DNA of 64,000 nucleotides from Astrocystis sublimbata (Eukaryota > Ascomycota > Sordariomycetes > Xylariales > Xylariaceae): assembly GCA_022453515.1 (NCBI GenBank), contig JAJNNY010000030.1, forward strand, positions 1-64,000, written 5' to 3'. How positions within the stretch are numbered: the first letter of the stretch is position 1; each line of letters starts with the position of its first letter. A program made the position numbers and the translations under genes. Of the stretch, positions 21,416 to 33,363 are shown piece by piece. The notes beneath the pieces are model-generated. The model worked only from the letters and a program-made list of their open reading frames with translations. It was not told the origin of the DNA and made no database searches.

Positions 21416-24400
21416 TCACTGACAATCTTGTCCCCTCCGCAGCTTCGGATACGCCGGTCTCCCGGGTGCATCCATCTCTTCAATGAGCAGCGCGACGCCA
21501 GGATGGAGGCCTTCATGCAAAGCCTTCCGGATCCAATCTACCAGTGGCAGTGTGTCAAGGAGGCCGGTAACAGTTGCGCCGCGACCGATACTCTGCAACT
21601 GATTCAATGGGACGACGGTATCGCCAACCGAGTTGATAAAGGTAGGCGTCATGCTAGTCTCGCCGTGGTTCTCGCCGCGCGTTTCCGTGAGATGCCGCAG
21701 CACGTCGGCACAGCAGGTTCGGACATTGACCAAGTCAAGCGCGCCTTGGTTATTTGTTATCTGGGGTGCGCATTTCAGCTTGCGTATATAGAACAGGAGG
21801 GCATTGACCCAGTCCACCTGCGCACGACTGTTCGCCGCATCGGGGCCCTCCCGTATGATGGTCGAGGGCCGGTATATGTAGACTGGGACCTCGTATGAAT
21901 CGTTGATGTGTTCCAGAAAGCGTTCATTCACCCATTTCGAGCATCCGTACCCAAAGGTACCGTCAGACGGGAGGAGACCTGTCTTTCCCGCGCTAGCGAC
22001 GGAGACTTCTGGGAACGTCGGCTTGTCGTGATACATACTAACACCTGCAGATGAGATGTAATGGATGGGGATGCGACGTGGAAGACAGAGACGTGCGATG
22101 GCTCTCGTCGACCCGACATTGGTGACCTTCAAGTCATGATAGCTTTTTGCGTGAGAAGTATCTGCCCCGTTGTGTATGACGGCATCGGCCTCGGCAAAAA
22201 TGGCATTCGCTTCCTGGTCATCAAGACCCAGGTTGTGATCGGCGAGATTTCCCCCATGATACTTGACTCGTGCGTCGGTCGGTAGTTCGCCATTATCCAG
22301 CCTTGATGAGAGACGACGGACTGCTAAGCAGTGAATCATCCGAATGCTGGTGTGGTCCAGAATGTATTGTAGGAGGTGGTGGCCGAGGAGCCCACTCACA
22401 CCCGTCAAGATGAGTACACGGGGTGGATGAGAAGGTGGATTTGTCGAGATGGGCGGCAGGTCAGCCCAAGTCGTCGGAGGTATCGCTTCGGCTTCCCAGT
22501 CGATGCCAGCACGTGATACTCCATTCAGGGTATTAATCAATTTAAGAGGCTCGACGTCTGAAGTGATAATACCGGAGTGTGCGGTCTCCTGGTGTGCTTT
22601 CGACGAATCCGCGTATTGCGAACCGCTTGTCTCTCCATCCACTAATAAATCGACCATATTCTCGTGGCTCAAAGACCTTTCAAGAAGCGGCACCATCGAG
22701 TGCGGTATGTGTTGAGCAGCGTACACGGCGAGACTCGCCATTGTCTCACTGCCCATGATTTTTAGAACAGGTACATTGACTTGCATGGACTTGAGGAACC
22801 ACGATCGAATGTCTACCGAGACGAGCGAATCAACTCCTAGATGCGCGCTGCGAGACATCATAATCTCATCGTCTGTCATTGTTGCTTGGAGAATGTTGCG
22901 CAGACGCTCAGCGAAAGCCTCTAGTACACGAATCAGTCATTCATCCTTTTACATGTGGTGCGGATACATTACCTCGGATGAATTTTTCGAGCTCATCCGG
23001 GGTTGATATGCCACGGAGTCCGTCCTCAATGGAGGCGGCAATGGTCCCGCTTTGCGGGCTTTCCGACTCATGCTCTTTTTGGGTGATGATGAGCTCGGAA
23101 AACTTTGGGTTGAATGACCAGGCAGGCCTATGAGGGATGTCAAAGGGTATTTTCGCAAGGCCGGTTGTGACATCTGGACCGTGCTTGGAGTCGAGACGAC
23201 CCGCGTTGATGGCTTCTGCGACAGCCTGGTGCCAATCTTCTTCGGACAACCTCGTCAAACACAATCTGTGAACTACGTTGTCAAGTGCTCGTCGCGATTC
23301 GCGTTCCATATATCCTGCTCCTATAATAGCACCGGCGTTTAGGACAGATGCTCGGAAGCCCCGTGCACGGCGTTGTGCGGCAAGTCCGTACATGAATGTG
23401 TTGGCAGCGGCATAGTTGGCTTGGCCTGAACTCCCAACGACACAATTGATCGAAGACACCAAAACAAAGAAATCGAGATTGGTGCGGTAGAAGAGGCGGT
23501 CGAGATAGATTGAGCCCTCCACCTTGGGCTTGGTGACATAATTGAAGTCTTCTAGCGTCATATTGCGCATTGCGACATCGCGAAGCACCATAGCTCCATT
23601 AATGACCCCTATCACCGGGGGAAGAGTCTTGGAAATCTGAGCATAGGCTTCAATGACTTGGCTCTCGTTTGTCACATCGCTGTTTTATCTGATTAGCAAT
23701 GAAGGACAATTACTGAGGTGCATGCGAAAGCCGTTCGATTTTTACGTACCAGGGAATAACCGACACAACGACACCTCTCTTTCTGTGTGTCATGATCCAA
23801 TCTTGCGATATTTGGGGCTTTCTGCTGCTGATTGCTATGTTCATTGCTCCGTGGTTGATCATCCAGTCGCATAGCGATATTCCCAAGTCCCTAGTAATAC
23901 CGACTATCCAGTAAGTCGAATGAGCTCCCTTGAACATCGGTCGCGTGTCAAGGCGAGTAGATCTCACAGATACAAGAGAGTTGTGGGTAAAAACGATACA
24001 AGCCAGCGGGTTCTGAAGAGGTGGAGTGCTGGAAATCATCGACACATCAATGGGTGCTGAACTTGAGGAGCATTTCACCCGTTGCCAATGATCATCTCGC
24101 TGGGTATGCCGAAGTGATCTTCTCAGAATATCACTTAATATGGATGACGTGATTGATTTGCTACCCGAACTTCCATTCATAGAAAACATGGAATTCTTAG
24201 TTTCGATGTGACAATGTGTAGGGAGTATGGCTCGGATAGCATCGTCTGTCGCTGTATTACTGGAGTGCTCGGATACGGAAAACGTCACGAAATTGTCTGG
24301 CGTATGTGCGACAAGCTCACGTAGATCCGAATGGGTGAGGTAGTCTGATGTATAAGTAATGAAGTTATCGGGACAATGAGTCGTTGACGCTTTATGGCAG

Positions 24401-27400
24401 TGAATAACTTCCACCTGTTTCATAGCAGCCTCATCAAGAAACGCCTGGCAAAGTTCAAGTGGTGTGTCCTGAATCATGAGTATCTGACCGCGGTACATGC
24501 GGTCCAGAATCTGAGAGGCGGCCAGGTGGGCGGTGACTGCAACGAGCGTAGCTTGCTCGGTTCCCGGAGAACACTTAATAGGTGTCATTGACAATGTTGC
24601 AACAGTCAAAACTGAAGATCAGGAGGAGACAAGAGCCAGGAATTGTTCTCCATCTCTTGCTTGCCGTCCCAAGCAGAGAAATTTGTAGCCTAGTGGGGTT
24701 CTCATTGCTGACAGCATTGCGTGCGAGACCTGCAATTCAAGGATCTCGACTGGATCCGCCATTGCATTAGACAATAACTTTTCACTTGGTAAGGAATCCG
24801 TCAAATAATACATGTCAGTGCTGGTATCAATCTGCACGTCGATTGAAATATCTGACAACGCCTCAAGGCATGTAGCTGTATAAGATTTAGACATGTAGCG
24901 TTCGTTCAACTCGGTGACATTTTGGAGCCTGGCCAGCTGTTGGCAGCCATCCGGTTTTAGTCTAAGCTCTGGCTCGAAGGACCATAGAATATCATCACTC
25001 TAGAATTCTGAAGCGTAGAAGCGAAGAAAGGCCTCCGCTATCGCTTCAGGCCTGGTGCTATCCGGCTCGAGGATCTCAAAATACTGCAGCCGAAGGTCTG
25101 GATTCTCGTTTAGAGCGACACGTCCAAACCCGATGGTCATGTTGCAAAAAGGTTGACGGCCAAAACAACCACTGGTGACCCAGAATATCCTGTTTTCAGA
25201 GCCGAATAATGATTTCATAGTCTCAAAAACATCGTGAGACATATCCTTGAAAACCGGCTTGTCAAGCTCGGTTAGACATAGCATCGTGATGCTTGTGTTG
25301 TGTAGGGATTTTAGATCAATGTCCGTTAGTTTTTCGACGGTGGTAATATGGTTGACTGGACTCCTGGGGAGTATTGACTCAATGGTCCTTATTAACTTTT
25401 GGGACAGACACGTTTGACCACCTACAATGATCAGTTCTTCCAATCCAGGAGGTGTCCAAGCCGACGAGACTGCAAGGGGAGCTCGAAGGAACTGTATCTC
25501 ATCGCTGACAGCCTGCGTAACAAAGTGATGGCTGTTGAGGACCGTCTCCCATTGGTTTGGAACGTGAAAGTCGAGGCCGGAAAAGCCAGTCTTACGAAGC
25601 AAGGCGTCCCATTCTTTAGGCGAAATATGAGGCGAGAGATCGCGCCCGTCTTTGCCAGCGCCAAGCCACCAACCAGGCAGAGTGCCAAAGATAAATCCAC
25701 TACTGGCAATCTGGTTTTGACCTTCCAGGCCTTCGCCTACGACGAGAAAGCCTCCTGGACGTAATAACCGGCGAATATGAATAAGCGCTGCCTCGATGTC
25801 CCTCGTCGCGTGGAGAACGAAAAAAGCCACCGCAAGGTCATATGTACCCTCGAGGAAACCCTGTTCGACAGGATCCGATTCAACATCAAGGACTTTAAAG
25901 CTCATCTTGCGACTTGTTTCGGAGAAATGTGACGAGGCATTTTCGAAGAACGCAGCTGAGATATCTGTGTAAGTATATGAATCAAATCTCTGGTTGATGT
26001 CGTCAAGTATTGCTTTCGTGGCGCCACCTGTCCCGGCACCTGTCAACCATTAGTCTTGCCCCCTGTAACGAAAGCGGGAAATTGGGCTCTCACCTATTTC
26101 AATGATATTCATATGCGGGTACCTGTTCGCGATTTGACTTACAGCTAGACTAATCCATCTAGCTGACTCGGCCATACCGAAGCCATTGGCGTAGTAACGA
26201 TCGAGGATGTTATTGCGGCTAATCCCTCTGAATTCCTCTAACATTGTTGTCTGCTTTTGGAAGACTCGCTGCATCTCTGAGCCTACAAGATGCATAATTT
26301 CGATATCTACCATGCTGTGAAACTTGTTGGTAATATCCAGAATATCTTCCAGAGTATCCTCCAGCCATTGTGGACGCCACACAGCGTGTTTGCCTTCTTC
26401 CGCCATGGTGGTCACATGGTGGGCGTAGTTGAGATAATGGTTCATGGGGAATTGAGACCGGATAGGGTCATCTGGTCTAATAGTTTTGTCAAAGGACCTC
26501 AGGTAGAACGTGGCGACTCGTTCCAGGACAAGTAGAGCATCGTTCAATTTGGCCGTGAGTGGGATGGCGCGAGATATTGAATCAACGTCAACCGAATCGT
26601 TTACCCAGTCTGTGCTGGAGAACAACTCCTCATTGGCCGTAGAAGTTCCAGCACCTACTGGCAGAAAACTCACACGTTGCATCTGAATGGCTGCATGTGT
26701 ATTTCGGCCTGGATACATACTAATTTCTCCGACGATACCCCGCTGTGTCGAATGAATTTGATGCACAGCTGAGTCAATGACGAAGGAAGATCTTTCGACA
26801 CAGGCATTTTCGGACCCAACAAGCGCTCCAAGGTTGATTCGACATGTTCCAATAGTAGACGGAAGGAACAGATTACGAAGCTGACCGTCGAAGGGATAGC
26901 TGTATGCTAGTATGCAGGACTGGAGAACTCCGTCGAGCTCAGCGGGGTGAATCATAAGATTTTCAGCGCCCGCCATTAGGATCGAGCATGAACTTTTGAA
27001 GTGACGTCGTTTGAGCTTTGAGAGGGATCTGAAGCGACCGCTGAAATCATAACCTAAATCAGATAGACACTGATAGAAACGATCTGTCTCCACGTCAACT
27101 AAATGTGGCAGCTCAGGCTTACTAAGTGGGAGGGTGTTTGGAGAAGTAAACCCGGTCATTATCGTCACATTTCCGCTAGCCATGAGAATGAAATCGTCGC
27201 GGTTGGAGGGTAGGACCCCAGAATATGAGAATGCAGTTCGAATTCGGCAGCAGGCATCGTCCACGGTGATTGACGTTAGCTCGATCAGAACTTCAATCCC
27301 CCTATCTTCGTCATCGAAGGCCATGGCTTGATGTATTTTGAAATCTGTCATTTCAAAGAGCCCCATCGTTTTGGCCATGTTTACACATAGGAAGTTTGCA

Positions 27401-30234
27401 GCTTCCAACGCCGTGGACAGGTAACCTGCTGCTGGAAAAACAACTTGGCCCTGAACGCGATGATCTGAGATCCATTGTTGCTCTGTCAGATATAGTCTGT
27501 TTGTCCATCTCATGTTGTACGTGCCACTGTCAGACGTAACATTGCCCAGTAAAAGATGATGTGGTTGTGCCCGACTCCGCAGCTCTCGGGATGCACGCGA
27601 TTCGTGCCAATATGTCCGACGGTGGTCCCAGTAATACGTTGGTAAGTCTTTCACTAGCTTTAGATGTTGATCCCGACCACTCAAAAACCGATCTAAGCTG
27701 TCGAGATTGACTGTTCCCGACCCCATCCGCTCCCAAGCAATTCCCAAAGCTTTTGAGAGGGTTTGAATGCTATTCTGTTCCCGTTTCAAGATTCCCACGT
27801 AGGGAACCTCGCTCAAAACCTCAGACTGAAAGATCTGCGACACCGGATTTTGAAGAGCGGGATGTGGTCCAATCTCGATCGCCAGGTCAAACTGAGTGAC
27901 GTGTTTTGAAGCCTCTCGGATAGCATCCGTGAATAAAACTGGGCAGGTTAGATTTTCAGCCCAATACCTACCTGTAAGATCTACCTGATCATTTATTGGA
28001 CACCCTGTGACGCTGGAAACCCAGACGCAAGCGCGAGAAGGTTCTTTTGGGGTTATGCCGCAGCGCCGGAGAGACTCTGCGTACGGCGGAGCGCATGGGT
28101 TCATATGAGCGGAGTGATACGCCTTATCGACTTGAAGGATCCTATTAAACTTGTCCTCGTCGTTGAGCAGTGTCTGCATATTAAATATAGCATCCTCGTC
28201 ACCTGAGATGGTGTAGCTGCTCGGTGAATTATGTGCCGCGATGCTGACTCGGCCAAAGAAGACCGGATCGTCTAGGAGTTCCTTCAGGTCCTCGGCCGTA
28301 GTTCCGACAGCCATCATGGCTCCGCGGTGGCTTCGTCCATTCGGACTAAGAGCATGGTGCAGATGTATACCTCGATAGTAGGCAATGCACATGGCGTCTC
28401 TGGCGCTTAAGTAGCCTGCAGCGTATGCTCCAGCTATCTCGCCAGATGAATGACCAACCACGACATCAAAATGAAGACCCGCGGCTTTGATGACATCAAC
28501 AAGTAGTATTTGGACGGCCGTACAGGCAGTCTGAGAAATTTCCGCTTCGTAAACTCGAGACTGTGATGTTTCCATCATGAGTTCCGCCCTCAATGACCAC
28601 CTAGGACCATCAGGTAGGTTGTTCAACACAGCCTCCAAGTTGTCAATGATCCGGCTTGCCTCACTAGAAGCATTGATCAAGTCTGCTGCTATACGGGGAT
28701 GCGGGGAAAGTGATGCGCCATGGTAGCGTACATCGGCGCTTATGAAGAGTCCAGCACAGATCCTGTGAGCAGGTTCCCGACCCGCGCCCAGCCAAAAATG
28801 ATCTGAAAACTCCAAGGTATCCCTCCAGTGACGTACGTGACTGGGCGGAGAAGACATACGGAGTGAACAAGTGAGCTTTGCCATCTCCTTGCACGGTTGT
28901 TGCGTGAGTGTAGCTTTCCAAGATTGCGTGTGCGTTCGCGCCACCAAAACCAAAGCTATTCACACTGGCTCTTCGATTGCTACCTGCATAAGCAGGCCAC
29001 TTTTGAGCCGCAGTGGGAACTTCGAGGCCGTTATAGAAAGGCGCTACTGCATCACTGAGCTGATTAAACAGTAGATTTGGTGGAATAATACTGTTTTGGA
29101 GCGATAATGAAGCCTTCATAAGAGCTGCGATGCCAGCTGTACCTTCAGTGTGCCCAAGCACAGTCTTGATCGAGCCTACGTATAGCGGTAAGCCGCGATC
29201 GCTGCCATGTCCATGGTCAGTGGAAAAAACATTGTGCACTGCCTCGGCCTCTATAGGATCACCGACACGTGTTCCGGTACCGTGAGCTTCGAAAAACTGA
29301 GGCCTGTCCATGGAATCTTGGAGATTCAGTCCAGCTCCTGCATAAGCAGATCGAATCAAGGATTCATGAGCCCGAACATTGGGAACCGTGATACCCTGGC
29401 TACTGGAGGCACCATCCTGATTGAGAATCGTTTCTCGGATAATACATTCCACATGATCACCGTCCTCTATGGCAGCGCGTAAGGTCTTTAAAACCAACAC
29501 AGCGATACCATCACCGCGGCCATAACCGTCTGCTTGTTGATCCCACATTCTGCAGCGTCCTTCAGGCGAGAGCATATTCAACTTGCTTTCGACGATGAAG
29601 TTGTCAGGGCTCATGATCAGGTTGGAACCACATGCTAAAGCTGCCCTTGAATCCCCCGTCTAAGGGATTGGATAGCCAGGTGCACCGCAGTTAGGCTGGA
29701 CGAACAGGCTGTGTCGAGGGTGATAGATGGTCCACGCCAGTCATAAAAATACGAGAGGCGATTTGATAGAAGGCTTGTTGCCATACCAGTCGCAGCATAC
29801 GTCGGCAAGTGAGATAGCTCACGAGCCATGATTGTACTGTAGTCGGACGACATCGACCCCACATACACCGCAGTATCGGTGCCTCTGAGGCTATCAGCTA
29901 CCCCTGCGTTCTCCAAGGCTTCGAAGGTAACTTCCATTAAGAGACGTTGTTGAGGGTCCATGGCTTGAGCCTCCATAGGATTGATGTTGAAGAACTCAGC
30001 ATCGAAGCGGCTGATGTCCTGGTCGAGGAGATAGGCGTGCTTGACGGAGGTCCGGCCGTGATGGGAGTCGGGATGGTAATACCCATTAGGATTAAAGCGG
30101 TCCAGAGTTATCATTCGGCACAGGTCTGAGGGATCCTTTAAGATTTCCCAAAGTCGAGCTGGCGAGTCAATGCCTCCAGAAAAGCGACATGCACTGCCAA
30201 CAATTGCGATTGGTTCGCTTGGATCTCGAGACAT
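21416..30234 (-). pseudogene. highly reducing polyketide synthase KS-AT-DH-MT-(ER0)-KR-ACP-R, disrupted
   Basis: Read from the ATG at 30234 (MSRDPSEPIAIVG). KS has active-site DTACSSS, EAHGTGTRVGDP and GHTEGTAG. AT has GHSSGEIAGAYAAG but lacks its N-terminal GQG region. DH has DHRVQGQVVFP and the later ELDGVLQ. C-methyltransferase has EIG-AGTGGAT joined across intron 26093-26040. A long region with no ER motif follows. KR has TYWIVGITRDLG, the VSS serine and QANYAAAN; its intron is 23749-23680. ACP has GVDSL after intron 22972-22921. The terminal thioester reductase has LTGVSGLLG and YGCSK. The missing ER is supplied by the neighbour at 31002, as with LovB/LovC or Bet1/Bet3. Lesions: -1 frameshift at about 29655; deletion plus frameshift at about 28665-28690; in-frame TAG at 25002-25000; in-frame TGA at 24621-24619. 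An upstream in-frame ATG at 30300 is possible. Confidence 0.9.
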
Positions 30235-31001
30235 CTTTGAAATCGCAAGATCATCAGAGATTCCCGTGACTTTGAGGGATAGGAAGGTCCCAAAGTACAA
30301 CAGTTCGAAACCTGATGCTATGGGCAGCTAATTATGCGATAATTCGATCTACTACGAAGGAGGACCAACCGAGAATGAGGACCACATTGACTCAAGAGTC
30401 TTCTTTCCTCTTCTCTATACTCTACTTATGTACATTAGACCTGCACATCTCAGTTATTGCCCTCTTAACTATGTTGGAAGTCCTTCTCGTTCGGTAGCTT
30501 TTGCGATATGTGCAATATTTGCAAGGGGAGTGATCTTCAGCCTGCCAATACCCGACGTAAAGGTATTGGTACTGAATAGATACATGAGTGCGGTATTTTC
30601 TTTTACTCATTTCATGTTGCAATGCATGTAATCGCATGCTACATGTTGCATTCTTCGTAAAAGTAAATCAGATTGATCTCCATCCGACTTATAGTAAGGC
30701 CGAATGCTACGACGCCAACTATTGTTGGCTTTCCGTTTACACACCTGCAGGTGGGTGTTACCAACGCCGCGCGTTAAGCCTGCCTCAATAGGTTGCTATA
30801 CCGATGACGAAGAGAGTATGATTTGGTCTCGGAAAAATAGATCAGCGAGATGGCCTACAGATTGTGGTACTTTCTAGTCTCGGTCGCGAGTTGTAAGCAG
30901 CAAATGAGTGATAGGACTGCTCCTAACATCCCTGCGAGTCTTTTGTGTGGTACAGACTACATACAACCTGTCTCTGAGTTAATGCAACGAGTACTAAGTA
31001 T
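30235..31001. other. PKS promoter region and 3' flank of the enoyl reductase
   Basis: No gene. It separates two genes that run in the same direction. No transcription-factor site can be named with confidence. Confidence 0.4.
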
Positions 31002-32212
31002 TCATGCAGAGTCAGTTGGGGCCGTTGCAATCCTCACAACCAACTTCTGGCCTCTCACTTCGCCATTCTTCAACAAACCGAGTCCATGGAGGATCCCCTC
31101 CCATGAACACGGGATTTCCCGAACAGGGTGAGACTTCAATAATCCGGCATCTACTAGTCTCTGGATTTCAATTCTCCAGTTCTGACAAATCATAGAGAGT
31201 TTGGCGTTTTCTGGCCGCGTATAAATAGAGTTGGTGTCACCGAACTGCGTGTCCACTCCCAAGCCTTCGTATCCCATGACCTCCTTGACATGAATGAGTT
31301 TCCGGGTGCGCCAGAGCTCATTCAACGCCTCAAGGCAGGCGTAGCGGCCTCCAGTCCTGGCGATTGCTGAGAAACATATCTCAGCGGATTCGGGGCTTGT
31401 AATACAATCGAGAACATGGCGTATCGGGCTACCCGCAAGGGTGCGGGCATCATCTACACAGTTGGGTGACGTATAAGCTGTCGTACCAGATGCGCCATAT
31501 TGCCGGACTAGCCGGGCTGACTGCGGCGACGCGATGGCGATTACTTTGTACCCCGACCTATGGGAAGAACTTTGAAGTCAGCGACCTTGACGTAAGGGGC
31601 GTCTGGGCTGTTGAAGCCTGCTTACAGCTGCAACAATTGACAGGCCATTGTTCCTGTGGCGGTCGCTCCCCCGTAGACCACCACCGGGAGCGGTGTATCT
31701 GCCGGCTTGGAGGGCGATCCCTGCAAATCCAGCGCATCCTTGTCGGACAGCGCCAGAGCCACGGTTCCCCATCCAATTCCACCGAGAGCAGCTCCCTGCA
31801 AGTCATTCCAGGTGGGTGGCACTCTTACCAGCAGCCTTGAGTCTGCAACCACCCACTCGCTGAAGGCGCCGCTGGCGATCCTTGCGCCCTTCGTGTCAGG
31901 GGCATAAGGGAAGACAGCCCCGCATACCCGCGTCCCAGGCTGCAGTTCTGCGGCTCGGCTTCCTCCGCACTTCACCACAAGACCACAAAAGTCGGATCCC
32001 ACTGGTTGGCCAGGTGCTGGGAAGAATATGGGGCTCTTGTAATCAGTGGGGTTGAGCGCCACTGCGAGCACGCGGACCAGGACATGATCCGGCGAAGGAA
32101 GTTCTGGAATCGGCACATCAGTGGAAACCTCAAGCTGTAGGCCACCCGAGACAGTCGAAGCGCCGACGGTGCTAGCTTGAAGAATGGCTGTCTGAACACC
32201 TATGTCGTTCAT
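31002..32212 (-). CDS. trans-acting enoyl reductase (LovC-like, MDR family)
   Basis: 380 aa from two exons (32212-31626, 31557-31002; donor GTAAGC, acceptor CATAG). Zinc-free medium-chain dehydrogenase fold: N-terminal GroES-like part with DHVLVRVLAVALNPTDYK and GSDFCGLVV, then NADPH-binding VVVYGGATATGTMACQLLQL, and DCITSPES. This is the family of stand-alone enoyl reductases that complement PKSs whose own ER is dead (LovC, Rap1/Bet3 type). It reduces the alpha-beta double bond of the ACP-bound chain at chosen rounds. It lies just upstream of, and in the same direction as, the PKS that lacks an ER motif. The frame is intact, in contrast to the PKS. Confidence 0.93.
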
Positions 32213-33363
32213 CTTGAGTTGAGGGGGCGAAGTAAGTTGTTGTGCAATGTGGCGAATGGCAAGTGGTGATCGCTGTCAGATGACAATGTCGCAACTCTCA
32301 AGGCTACCAGAGACAGACAAAAAATGGCAAGACTGGGGATAAAATGAAAGTTTCCTCATACCATGTTGCTGAAAAGAGTCTTGGCAGTGGTGTTAATGAT
32401 GTCTCACTGATCTACAGGCCACGCATCAGTGGCTGGAATCAGGAGTGCTTTTGCTCTGTATCCGAGTACCACATTGTCAATCACCCAACGTGTATCGTAA
32501 GGTGACTGGAGTCTTGTGACCATAAAAGCATCTTGTGGGGTGAGACAAGGACCGGAAAGAATGATGGTTGGATGGTATGATAAGCAAGAGGCTCGGAGCG
32601 GTAATAACAAGGAATTTTGCAGACCAGCGTCGCATCAATGCTGCCATCTACCTGGAATACTACTTGCTCATCATTAGAAAGCCTGTTTGGGGTATCCGAC
32701 CGAACTTCGTTGCTTTGGGTCTCAATGTTAATCGAAGGATCTATTTTTAGTACCAACTGCCATTATCCTTTTGCACTGAACCAGGCAACAGAGTCGTAGA
32801 GTAAAAAATATCGGGTTCGAGGTTGGATCAGAGGGTTTGAACGAACCTGGAGCCTCGGCGATACGCGATCAGCATTGCTCTCGGGCATCCTATTATCTTA
32901 CTCATCTCAAAGATGCTCCAAACGAATTGGTATTGACATTAAATTGGTCGGTTAAGTCATGTTGGCAAGATGACGCTTTAAATTGCATCATAGCGTGTGA
33001 ATTATACCGCGATGACCAATATTTTTGAGAATACCAGCAAAGTAGCCATGATGATGCGTCGAGGTAAGGATCCTGGGTAAGGCAGCAGCGGGAAGGGGGT
33101 TTGACAAAACCATGTTTTGGAGCCACCATGATGTACGTTGAAATGGAATACAATCCAAAACTATTATGTGACAAGGTAAAATGTTCAACTCTAACAATTG
33201 GCGTCGAGGCCATTCAGGACTCATTTAAATTAGTGCCACTGGAAGTAATGTCTGGATAGACACATTGATCATTCACAGACCACACAACGACAAGGAGCGT
33301 AATTCTCACAGATCCACATTTGAAAATTGGAAAGGAAGCGAGAATATGTAAACATCAATGCTA
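32213..33363. other. intergenic within the biosynthetic region
   Basis: Upstream of the enoyl reductase and downstream of the receptor-like gene. Only short overlapping frames without recognisable domains. I see no gene. Confidence 0.4.

Noticed and set aside
23880..23930. KR dinucleotide-binding loop reads GITRDLG instead of GLTGGLG, as a further inactivating lesion
   Set aside because: Related fungal KR domains vary at these positions and the catalytic Ser, Tyr and Asn are present, so I do not count it as damage.
28640..28860. A hidden intron to explain the frame change between KS and AT of the PKS
   Set aside because: Any GT-AG pair that joins the frames removes conserved AT text, and none brings back the GQG block. 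A deletion explains it better.
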